A DNA stretch of 5,813 nt from assembly GCA_022013615.1 (NCBI GenBank), contig JAKLQB010000315.1:1-5813 (forward strand). Direction: 5' to 3'. The notes beneath the pieces are model-generated. The model was not told the origin of the DNA, did no database searches, and was given only the letters and a program-made list of their open reading frames with translations. This document shows positions 1 to 5,813 of this stretch, in pieces; position 1 is the stretch's first letter; every line of letters begins with the position of its first letter. Position numbers and translations under genes: made by a program. The stretch comes from Desulfobacterales bacterium (GTDB lineage: Bacteria > Desulfobacterota > DSM-4660 > Desulfatiglandales > Desulfatiglandaceae).

Positions 1-2
1 AA

Positions 3-155
3 GAAGAACTCGGTATTAAGGCAAAGGGGCGACGCGTAACAGCACAGAATAGTTCTTATGAACTTCAAGAGCCAGCAGCTCCTTACAGGGACATTTTTGG
101 GGTCAAAAACGGTCTTCTAAGGCGTGAAAACGCCTATTTTTGGGACGAAATATAA
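3..155 (+). CDS. C-terminal end of an unidentified protein, cut by the window edge
   Basis: An open frame runs from the left edge to a TAA at 153-155, giving 50 residues that begin EELGIKAKGRRVTAQ and end RRENAYFWDEI. The other two forward frames close early, at positions 14-16 and 37-39. The peptide looks like real protein: it has a basic patch (KAKGRR), a YELQEP segment and an aromatic tail (AYFW). It faintly recalls the C-termini of some transposase-associated proteins, but that is an impression from memory, not a domain match. The start and most of the gene lie outside the window, so I cannot tell an intact gene from a relic. It reads in the same direction as the transporter gene, but 280 bp and a separate promoter lie between them. 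Confidence 0.4.
   Translation, partial: EELGIKAKGRRVTAQNSSYELQEPAAPYRDIFGVKNGLLRRENAYFWDEI
120..141 (+). terminator. Possible intrinsic terminator at the end of the left-edge gene
   Basis: AGGCGT and ACGCCT (120-125 and 130-135) form a perfect 6-bp stem closed by a stable GAAA tetraloop, followed after one A by five Ts (137-141). The stem is short but GC-containing and sits where a terminator is expected. It lies just inside the open frame, before the stop at 153. It could therefore be a chance fold within coding sequence, or a true terminator overlapping the last codons. Confidence 0.3.
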
Positions 156-186
156 TAGATATCAAGCAGATAGCCTAGTCCGACCC

Positions 187-207
187 CAACTCACAACTCA
201 CAACTCA
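187..207. repeat. Three perfect tandem copies of CAACTCA
   Basis: The heptamer CAACTCA occurs three times without interruption at 187-193, 194-200 and 201-207. It lies in noncoding DNA between the left-edge gene and the transporter promoter. It is a minimal tandem repeat of the slippage-prone kind and overlaps no visible promoter element. No function is evident. Confidence 0.75.
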
Positions 208-265
208 AAGCAAGAAAAAATTCTCCCATGACATGGTGAAAACCGTTCCCGATTTCATTTATGCT

Positions 266-275
266 TCAGCGCTGA
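266..275. promoter_or_regulatory. 10-bp palindrome upstream of the promoter, possible operator
   Basis: TCAGCGCTGA is a perfect palindrome centred about 24 bp upstream of the first base of the -35 hexamer at 292, a usual place for an activator or regulator site. A second dyad, CCATG-A-CATGG, lies at 226-236. No regulator gene is visible in the window, and short palindromes do arise by chance. Confidence 0.2.
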
Positions 276-291
276 CGATTCTTTTACCATC

Positions 292-320
292 TTGACACAT
301 TAACAGCTCTATGGCATAAT
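292..320 (+). promoter_or_regulatory. Sigma70-type promoter of the transporter/radical SAM operon
   Basis: A consensus -35 hexamer, TTGACA (292-297), is followed by a 17-bp spacer and CATAAT (315-320), a five-of-six match to the -10 consensus. Transcription would start near 327, giving a leader of about 108 nt before the transporter ATG at 436. This is the only strong promoter I see ahead of the two + strand genes. With only 4 bp between those genes, it probably drives both. Confidence 0.65.
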
Positions 321-343
321 AAATGTTATATTGCAAAAGCGAC

Positions 344-426
344 TTCCTGTTCACTGCCGCACACTTTTTACAACCTATTGAGAAAAATGGAATTTTATCC
401 GTTTGTGGATGGGCAGTGAGGAGGAA
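344..426 (+). promoter_or_regulatory. Leader RNA stem that can mask the transporter ribosome binding site
   Basis: TCACTGCC (351-358) is the exact reverse complement of GGCAGTGA (412-419). Just outside it, TTCCT (344-348) pairs with AGGAA (422-426) across a symmetric 2x2 internal loop. The helix totals 13 Watson-Crick pairs plus a possible T350-G420 wobble. It would enclose about 53 nt and occupy the Shine-Dalgarno sequence at 419-424. The enclosed segment can form small hairpins, for example ATCC (397-400) with GGAT (407-410). Such a fold could couple translation to a ligand, temperature or protein. I match it to no known riboswitch class, and its regulatory use is inferred. Confidence 0.4.
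419..424 (+). promoter_or_regulatory. Ribosome binding site that fixes the transporter start
   Basis: A full AGGAGG lies 11 nt before the ATG at 436. It argues against the in-frame TTG at 403, which would place this site inside the coding sequence and add a hydrophilic, acidic leader (MWMGSEEESNT) ahead of the first membrane helix. Confidence 0.7.
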
Positions 427-435
427 AGCAACACC

Positions 436-1761
436 ATGCTTATATATTCTCTTATAGGATACCTTGTTGTCATTTTAGCCATTGCGGTTTATTCGGCACG
501 AAAAGCAACGGCATTTGATTATCTCATCAGTAGCCGCGATCTTGGCCCTATCGCGCTGGGCCTTTCAATTGCTGCCGGCTTTTTCGATTCGTTTGTCCTG
601 GTTACTTTTACCGGCTATGTTTATAAATATGGATGGCCGGCCGTAAGCCTCTTTGTTGGAACCGCTGCAGGGCTGATTCTCTTTTCGGTATTTGCGCCGC
701 GTCTTCGAACCGAAGGTGGCGATCAGGGCTATTATGGCATGTCGGATTACTTCGAGCACCGCTATGGCCATGGTTCAGCAATAGTGGTTTCCATTATTAA
801 CCTGGTCTTTTATGTTGCCCTGCTCTTGATTCAGATTATCTTCGGCAGCATTTTACTTTCCCATATCACTGGATTTTCTTATAGTATTTGCATCGTTATG
901 ACTGCATGCACCCTGCTGGTCTATGTTGGCATTGGAGGCTTTCGCGCCGTTATAATGACAGATATGTTTCAATGGACGTTAATTGCAGTCCTTCTGATTC
1001 TTGTTGCGCTTATACTGGTAAAAACTGAAGTGCTCCAGAGTATGACCCGCTCGGAGTGGAGTACTTCCCTTGGTGATGTAATAGGATTCCTTTTAATAGG
1101 ATGCATGGCGTCCTTTTCTGCTCCTGAATTGTGGCAGCGCTGCTTTGCTGCTCGGAATCCGGTTTCCGCTCGCCAGGGAACACTGCTATCGGCAATCCTT
1201 TTCCCCATTACCGGAATAATTCTTGCTGTCGTAGGTTTTACTGCAGCAGCACAATTCCCCGGCATTAATCCACAAGACGCCTTGATCATGGTTTTTGACA
1301 ACGCCCTCACCGGCGGACTGAAAGGCGTCGGGCTGGTGCTGCTTCTTGCAGCGATCATGTCGACAGCCGATACCTGTCTCTTTGTCATAGCGCCAACATT
1401 CGTCATCAATGTGCTTGGAACAAAAGAAGGAACCACTCGAAAAGCCCCGACGTTTCTCATTTTGTTCATTGCCCTGGTTGTTGCATGCATCGGTGCTTTG
1501 CTGACCCGGGATCTACTGCAAATCGCCCTTGCATTGGCCGGTTTGAGCCTTGGCATTTTCCCTGTTCTTTTTATTGGACAGCTAAGGCCGCTGTCCAGTT
1601 CCGTGGCAAACACTGCAATGATTTCCGGCTTTGTTGTTGTTGTAATCGCTCTCGCAGCCGGAGAAATCGGACCGGCCACTTCGGTGCTTTCCCTTCCCGT
1701 TTCATTCATTATCGTTATTGGTTGGTTGATTATTCAAAAATTTCGCAAAAAGGCCACTTAA
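436..1761 (+). CDS. Sodium:solute symporter (SSS) family permease
   Basis: This is an inner-membrane secondary transporter of the SSS family (LeuT fold), expected to use the Na+ gradient to import a small solute. The 441-residue protein is almost entirely hydrophobic, with about 12-13 membrane helices, the first at roughly residues 2-20. Family marks are clear: GGFRAVIMTDMFQ at 167-179, the ELWQR...ARQG loop at 231-247, and LLLAAIMSTAD at 302-312. In the last, A306, S309 and T310 align by pattern with the Na2-site Ala/Ser/Ser of vSGLT helix 8, so sodium coupling looks intact. The protein is slightly shorter than many members and lacks long C-terminal extensions. The start at 436 follows AGGAGG; an in-frame TTG at 403 is less likely. 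The next gene begins 4 bp after the stop, so the two are co-expressed. The substrate cannot be read from sequence. The family carries sugars, amino acids, carboxylates and vitamins, and the neighbour suggests import for a radical SAM reaction. Confidence 0.9.
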   Translation: MLIYSLIGYLVVILAIAVYSARKATAFDYLISSRDLGPIALGLSIAAGFFDSFVLVTFTGYVYKYGWPAVSLFVGTAAGLILFSVFAPRLRTEGGDQGYYGMSDYFEHRYGHGSAIVVSIINLVFYVALLLIQIIFGSILLSHITGFSYSICIVMTACTLLVYVGIGGFRAVIMTDMFQWTLIAVLLILVALILVKTEVLQSMTRSEWSTSLGDVIGFLLIGCMASFSAPELWQRCFAARNPVSARQGTLLSAILFPITGIILAVVGFTAAAQFPGINPQDALIMVFDNALTGGLKGVGLVLLLAAIMSTADTCLFVIAPTFVINVLGTKEGTTRKAPTFLILFIALVVACIGALLTRDLLQIALALAGLSLGIFPVLFIGQLRPLSSSVANTAMISGFVVVVIALAAGEIGPATSVLSLPVSFIIVIGWLIIQKFRKKAT

Positions 1762-1765
1762 CCGA

Positions 1766-3109
1766 ATGATAAAATTCCAACTTGTGAAAGTTCCAATGGA
1801 TGATGGGTCTCTGCCAGAGGATCGCTGGTATATGCCTCTCGATCTATTAACGGTTGCTACCGCCGCAGAGAACACCGGGTGTAAAACGGCGATTCTGGAT
1901 GGTGGAATATTGAGTTTCAACGAGATTTCGAAGGTGATCGGACGAGATGTTGATGTTGTCGGATTTTCCTATTCGGTGATGAGCGTTCGGAATCTTGAAA
2001 AACTGGCCCGCTTGGCTCATGAGCGAGGCTCGCTGGTAGTGCTCGGTGGACAGGCTGCTACGGCAAGTGCTGCCAGCCTGGCCAGGGAACCGTTTGTGGA
2101 TATTGTAATCGCCGGAGACGGCGAGCCGGCAATTTGCGAAATTGCCAACCAGATTGCACACGATAAATGGAATCCAACCAGGATACCCAACAGTCTGAGT
2201 TTTAGTGGAAATAAGTTCTTGAAAGGACCTGTTGCAGAAATTCCGAGCGATGATATCGGGAAGTTTTCCAGGTTCGCCGGCAGCGTAAATCCCGAAGACT
2301 ACATCGGAGAGTTCGCAGAAGGGAACACACTGAAAAATATTTCTGCGGTCAGAGCAGCGAATATCTTTTCTAAACGCGGATGCCACGGTCGATGTAGTTT
2401 TTGCGGACGGACAGACAAGCGGATCAGGGCAAGAAATCCAAGCGAAATTTTAGCCGAAATTCACGACCTGACCCATAGTTTTCACCTTGACTATATCATC
2501 GACCACAGTGACACCTGGATGTCTGATATCTCCTGGGTCCGCAGATTCGTTGCCGAGCGATCAAAAATGGATATTGGCCTTCCTAATATGATGATCTTTG
2601 CGGACAGCAGGCATTTGAACACAGCGGCGATTGACCTGTTGCCGAAAGCAGGGATCGATAATGTGCTCCTTGGCGTCGAATCAGCCAGCAAGCGGATACT
2701 TCTAAAAAACGGAAAGCCCAACAGCAAACGGAAAGTATTTGACGTTATTCAGCGTCTCGTTGATAAGGAAATCAAAGTATCGGCATCCTTTGTGCTTGGC
2801 CTGATTGGAGAAGATGATGCCAGCCTTGCCGAGACGTGCAGTTTTGCCGAGCAGTTGTCTCATCTTTCCGGCGTGCGTTGCTACTGCAACGTCATAATTC
2901 CGCTGCCGGGCAGCCCTGCCTGGGCTGAGTTCATGGCGTCCGGGGTTGGGGAAAGATGGTCCAGAGCGCTGGACTACCGGCTTGATTCGGTAAGAGAAGA
3001 TTTTATTCGCACCCATACGCGCATTACAGGTGGGCTTGATCGGTTGCTTAAGGAGCGGGACATTATTCTTGCAAATAATGATCTGCGCCGGCTTGAGTTT
3101 GCGAGGTAA
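1766..3109 (+). CDS. Radical SAM enzyme with N-terminal B12-binding-like domain
   Basis: This is a cytoplasmic iron-sulfur enzyme predicted to cleave S-adenosylmethionine to start radical chemistry. The 447 residues read in order as follows. A Rossmann-like N-terminal domain (about 1-135) has GGQAAT at 94-99 and GDGEPAI at 117-123, both typical of cobalamin-binding-domain radical SAM proteins. A linker follows. The radical SAM core carries the cluster motif C206-x3-C210-x2-C213. Further core marks are DHSDTW at 246-251, the GVES strand at 303-306, FVLGLIGED at 342-350 and PLPGSPAW at 379-386. The classical DxHxxG cobalamin-ligand motif is absent from the N-terminal domain. Cobalamin, if bound, would lack that histidine, as in some known members, or the domain has another role. 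The ATG lies 4 bp after the transporter stop with only a weak AAAAAGG upstream (1747-1753), which suggests translational coupling. The reaction is unknown; methylation or a rearrangement are the usual possibilities. No dedicated biosynthetic cluster is visible. Confidence 0.85.
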   Translation: MIKFQLVKVPMDDGSLPEDRWYMPLDLLTVATAAENTGCKTAILDGGILSFNEISKVIGRDVDVVGFSYSVMSVRNLEKLARLAHERGSLVVLGGQAATASAASLAREPFVDIVIAGDGEPAICEIANQIAHDKWNPTRIPNSLSFSGNKFLKGPVAEIPSDDIGKFSRFAGSVNPEDYIGEFAEGNTLKNISAVRAANIFSKRGCHGRCSFCGRTDKRIRARNPSEILAEIHDLTHSFHLDYIIDHSDTWMSDISWVRRFVAERSKMDIGLPNMMIFADSRHLNTAAIDLLPKAGIDNVLLGVESASKRILLKNGKPNSKRKVFDVIQRLVDKEIKVSASFVLGLIGEDDASLAETCSFAEQLSHLSGVRCYCNVIIPLPGSPAWAEFMASGVGERWSRALDYRLDSVREDFIRTHTRITGGLDRLLKERDIILANNDLRRLEFAR

Positions 3110-3152
3110 TCCTTCTTGCAGAGTAAATAATTTTTAGCCTTGCATAATGAAA

Positions 3153-4670
3153 TTATTGATTGAGTGGGCAGTCTTTATTACAGGATGGAGGCGCATTAGC
3201 ACCTGGTTCTTCGAAGATGTCGCCCCAAAGAGATCTCTTTTTAACCTTCATATTTTGCTCTCCTTTCCAACCACATCTGTAAAATCTTAACCGTTTATTT
3301 TCTCCTCGTTTTGGTTGCCTTATTCTTAGGGGTTTAACGTTAAAGTTGATAGAGAATGTTATTTTCCCGAATTTCTTTGGAGTGTCTGTCCATGTTCTAT
3401 TACTGCCCTCTTCTATATCAACGCGCTCAAATCCGCTTAGGTCGTCTACAAATGAAAGGAATGTTCCTAAGGGGTTCCTTATTAAAAGCTTAGCCAAATC
3501 GTCATCTGTCTGCCCTTTATTGGCTATATCTGTGTATATTTTCTGTTCGTGGTGCTCTGCTATAGCTGCTGCGAGATGCTTGGTCAATGAATCAATTTTA
3601 TCCAGTTTTCCATTATTGCTATGCAGTTTTAAAAATTCATAAGCAGAAAATAGCGCATGAAACCTTCCCCATGGGCGAGTCGCTGGATTATTATCGTAAC
3701 ATCCATCAGCCCACCACAAATATTCATATCCGTCCAACTTTTTAGTGTTTGTCAATGCTGATAAAACTGATGGATAAAGTTCTTTTTTGAGGGCTTTTCG
3801 TAACTCTTTAAAGGTACCCTTAACAATGTAATTTTCAGTGACCAAATTATATAATGAGTTGCAGTGTGAAAATTCGCGGAGTGTAAGCAGACACCACGTG
3901 GCTGTGTCATAGCCAGAGTCATGCCATAAAGCAACTGCAGGCCAATATTCTTTAAGCCAAGTTTCAAAAGTTGACTCTGATTTATCATTTGAAGCAGATG
4001 AAAATTGTTTATTATATACCTGTGCAATCAGTTCATGAACAGTATCTACTTTAAACCATTCACCAGTCTTGAGTTTAAGTTGATCTCTAACTGCCCTATT
4101 AGCATCATCGTCAATTGGTGCCTCTAGAATTGCTCGGCCAAGCAGGGCTGCAACTATTGAATGAACAAGATGATCTTGATTTGTAAAAGGAAAATAGTCA
4201 ACTGTTTTTTTCGGTTTTCTTCTTCTGTAGAATCCCGGCTCATAAAGAACAGAATGAAAATGCCTTATCCATTCCGGGCCAACATTGATTTCTGACACTT
4301 CATTACCACATGGCTCTTTTTCTGCAGAGACCTTTGAAATTGTAGAAGGCAATTTGATTTCCTTATTTTTACAGGCTTTCAGGAACTTACCAACGGGTTT
4401 TGAGACATGACCCATCAGCACTAATTGACTGGACTTAGTGATAGATTTGAGAGCTTCGGTTCTATGTTTCGATATAATCGCTGTATTTGAACGGAAATTA
4501 TGTTCAATTTTATTCACTGATTCAGTCATCTTGTTAACCCACTTTTTAAGCCAAATTCCATCGAGCCGCTTTTCTTTTCTAACTGTCCAATTAGCCCTAT
4601 CACTCCAATTAATAGGGTTTTTAGCATTTACCCAATCAAATATTTTCGCAAAATCTGTTAAATCAGTCAT
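3153..4670 (-). CDS. HD-domain phosphohydrolase-like protein of unknown function
   Basis: I do not recognise this 505-residue protein as a named family, but it carries the ordered residues of an HD metal-dependent phosphohydrolase. These are H167/H170 in DHLVHS, the H250-D251 doublet in LWHDSGYD, H338 in RFHALFSAY, H373-H374 in AEHHEQ, and D409/D410 in SFVDDLSGF. Such domains bind one or two metal ions and hydrolyse phosphoesters of nucleotides, cyclic dinucleotides or nucleic acids. Unusual points are a lysine-rich N-terminal region of about 160 residues with no recognised domain, and about 85 residues between the HD doublet and the next histidine. The C-terminal tail is basic, with cysteines at 466, 497 and 501. 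There is no signal peptide or membrane helix, so it is probably cytoplasmic. The ATG lies 20 bp after the ATPase stop, with a weak GAGAG site 6 nt ahead, so the two form an operon. A+T content is visibly higher than in the + strand genes. A role with the ATPase is inferred from linkage. Confidence 0.7.
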   Translation of the reverse strand: MTDLTDFAKIFDWVNAKNPINWSDRANWTVRKEKRLDGIWLKKWVNKMTESVNKIEHNFRSNTAIISKHRTEALKSITKSSQLVLMGHVSKPVGKFLKACKNKEIKLPSTISKVSAEKEPCGNEVSEINVGPEWIRHFHSVLYEPGFYRRRKPKKTVDYFPFTNQDHLVHSIVAALLGRAILEAPIDDDANRAVRDQLKLKTGEWFKVDTVHELIAQVYNKQFSSASNDKSESTFETWLKEYWPAVALWHDSGYDTATWCLLTLREFSHCNSLYNLVTENYIVKGTFKELRKALKKELYPSVLSALTNTKKLDGYEYLWWADGCYDNNPATRPWGRFHALFSAYEFLKLHSNNGKLDKIDSLTKHLAAAIAEHHEQKIYTDIANKGQTDDDLAKLLIRNPLGTFLSFVDDLSGFERVDIEEGSNRTWTDTPKKFGKITFSINFNVKPLRIRQPKRGENKRLRFYRCGWKGEQNMKVKKRSLWGDIFEEPGANAPPSCNKDCPLNQ

Positions 4671-4690
4671 GCCAGTCTCTCATATTGATG

Positions 4691-5812
4691 TTACCCTTTA
4701 AATCCGAAGTTGCTCAGGATGCTCTTGGCCTCTCCCCCTATCTCAGCAATTATGATTTCTGCATGAGATTTGCTGGGTTTGTAAAATTCGTCAGCGTGTC
4801 TTAAAACATCAATTGCGGGAATCTCTATTATGTTGTTTTTGAGAAGATCAATGATTTCCTTAATGTGCTCACTCAGTCGAGACCTTGCACTATAGTAGCT
4901 GAAGTATCTATCGGTGTATACATCGAACTGGGGCCATTCTTCCAACTGATCTGCAATTTCTTGTCCATTTGTCAAATCTATGGTTCGATCTCCTTCCATC
5001 GTTGTACTAACAGCATTGAAAACAACGGCATTTCTCCCTAGTTGTTCTTCTTTTTTCCGTAAAAACCACAGCCAGTCATAGTCAATGCAGAGCTGGCAGA
5101 TATCGGTAACTCGTGGACGCAATACAAAAACATTGCTTCCGCCAACACCCAAGGTAGCCATCAGAACATCAAGAGCGAAGTGGGCTAGGCCTGGACCGTT
5201 ATCAATAACCACACAGTCAAACTTTTTTTCTTTAATTAATATTTGAATTAGTTTTTCCAAGAGATTCTGTACAGATGTATAATTGCCGTCCCGTACACGT
5301 TCGCCGTGCTGTAATTCATCTAACAATCCGATATCTATATCAATGAACGAAGATGGAATACAGCTTAAGCTTAACTTTTTTTGCTTATTTTGAATAATCG
5401 ATATTCTCTGAATTAACCCAGAGGGAATGTGGTTAGCGTTTGCCCGAAACCAGTCTATTAAGAATAGTACATTTATATGCTTTTTGTCAGCAATCTGAAA
5501 GGATTGATAGAGAGACGGGCCTTCGTCATCGCAGTCCACAAGGCAAACCCGTTTTTTTGCCTTTGCTAGTTCTGCAGCGAGAGCAATAGCCATCGTAGTT
5601 TTCCCCACTCCGCCTTTATGCGAATGAACGGAGATAACGGACCATGGCTTATTCAATTTCAAGCGTCGTTTAGATATCGCTTTTTCAGCTTTTGTAACGA
5701 TTTTATCGTAGTGCTCAAGGGATGGAGTAAAAATATCAGGAAATAATTTTGTTGGAAGTTTTTTAACTGCTTTGATAAACCTTTGCCGCTCAGATGGAGT
5801 CAGGCTAGGCAT
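4691..5812 (-). CDS. ParA/MinD-type ATPase with helical N-terminal extension
   Basis: This is a cytoplasmic P-loop ATPase of the deviant Walker A (SIMIBI) class, which dimerises on ATP. The 373 residues show KGGVGKTT at 66-73 with signature lysine K66 and P-loop lysine K71. LVDCDDEGPS at 91-100 supplies the A' aspartate D93, and VVIDNGPG at 201-208 is the Walker B/switch II strand, with NG where many ParA proteins have TP or CP. N266 in VVFNAVS resembles the base-contacting asparagine. Ahead of the P-loop are about 55 charged, helix-forming residues; after the core is a long helical C-terminal part. The protein is therefore longer than minimal ParA/MinD proteins (about 250-270). No ParB-like gene or parS-like repeat is visible, so plasmid partition is not supported. 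The next methionine follows the P-loop, so the ATG at 5812-5810 is the latest sensible start. An upstream start beyond the window cannot be excluded, and the ribosome binding site and promoter are not visible. It is the first visible gene of an operon with the HD protein. Confidence 0.85.
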   Translation of the reverse strand: MPSLTPSERQRFIKAVKKLPTKLFPDIFTPSLEHYDKIVTKAEKAISKRRLKLNKPWSVISVHSHKGGVGKTTMAIALAAELAKAKKRVCLVDCDDEGPSLYQSFQIADKKHINVLFLIDWFRANANHIPSGLIQRISIIQNKQKKLSLSCIPSSFIDIDIGLLDELQHGERVRDGNYTSVQNLLEKLIQILIKEKKFDCVVIDNGPGLAHFALDVLMATLGVGGSNVFVLRPRVTDICQLCIDYDWLWFLRKKEEQLGRNAVVFNAVSTTMEGDRTIDLTNGQEIADQLEEWPQFDVYTDRYFSYYSARSRLSEHIKEIIDLLKNNIIEIPAIDVLRHADEFYKPSKSHAEIIIAEIGGEAKSILSNFGFKG

Positions 5813-5813
5813 T

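Noticed and set aside
94..109. TTTTTG / CAAAAA hairpin as a terminator
   Set aside because: It has only one G-C pair, lies well inside the open frame of the left-edge gene and lacks a following T-run.
403..435. TTG start at 403 for the transporter, adding 11 residues
   Set aside because: It would place the AGGAGG site inside the gene and add a hydrophilic leader. The ATG at 436 has that site at usable spacing and begins directly with a membrane helix.
327..435. Cobalamin riboswitch ahead of a B12-type enzyme operon
   Set aside because: The leader is shorter than a full cobalamin riboswitch, and I see none of its conserved core boxes in the expected order.
969..1709. A long open frame of 246 codons on the minus strand inside the transporter gene
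   Set aside because: It is antisense to a well-supported membrane transporter. Its composition (many Arg, Thr, Ala, Pro and Ser) is what the reverse of transporter codons gives, and it shows no domain.
1847..2386. A minus-strand open frame of 179 codons inside the radical SAM gene
   Set aside because: The + strand frame carries clear radical SAM motifs through this segment, and the antisense peptide has no recognisable features.
3126..3157. Inverted repeat AATAATTT / AAATTATT across the convergent junction, as a bidirectional terminator
   Set aside because: The stem is eight A-T pairs with a 16-nt loop and overlaps the HD gene stop codon. Without GC pairs or a following T-run it is too weak to call.
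4691..5812. Plasmid partition (ParA) locus
   Set aside because: No ParB-like gene, no iteron or parS-like repeats and no replication gene are seen. The downstream partner is an HD-domain protein.

Overview
The window holds two unrelated blocks that converge near position 3130, and no rRNA, tRNA or CRISPR array. The host is a bacterium, probably Gram-negative, judged from a clear sigma70-type promoter, Shine-Dalgarno sites and a tightly packed gene pair. The lineage cannot be fixed from the sequence. A base composition near 50% G+C in the left block and an intergenic CAACTCA repeat are only weak hints.

Left block (+ strand, 1-3109). It opens with the last 50 codons of an unidentified reading frame (3-155), which may end in a small hairpin-plus-T terminator. 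A noncoding stretch follows (156-435). It carries a perfect triple 7-bp tandem repeat, two short palindromes, a strong promoter (TTGACA, 17 bp, CATAAT) and a leader of about 108 nt. In that leader an inverted repeat can fold over the ribosome binding site of the next gene. Two genes then lie 4 bp apart and are almost certainly co-transcribed. The first encodes a sodium:solute symporter (SSS) family permease, the second a radical SAM enzyme with an N-terminal cobalamin-binding-like domain. The simplest reading is that the permease imports the substrate, or a precursor, of the radical SAM reaction. The substrate is unknown.

Right block (- strand, 3153-5812). This is a clearly more A+T-rich two-gene operon reading leftwards. 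The upstream gene (4691-5812) encodes a ParA/MinD-type deviant Walker ATPase with a helical N-terminal extension of about 55 residues. The downstream gene (3153-4670) begins 20 bp later and encodes a 505-residue protein with the ordered histidine/aspartate residues of an HD-domain metal-dependent phosphohydrolase, in an unusual arrangement. I do not recognise this ATPase plus HD-hydrolase pair as a named system. Its composition, compactness and position beside a possible mobile-element remnant fit an accessory, horizontally acquired module, possibly for defence or nucleotide signalling. That role is inference. Its promoter lies beyond the right edge.
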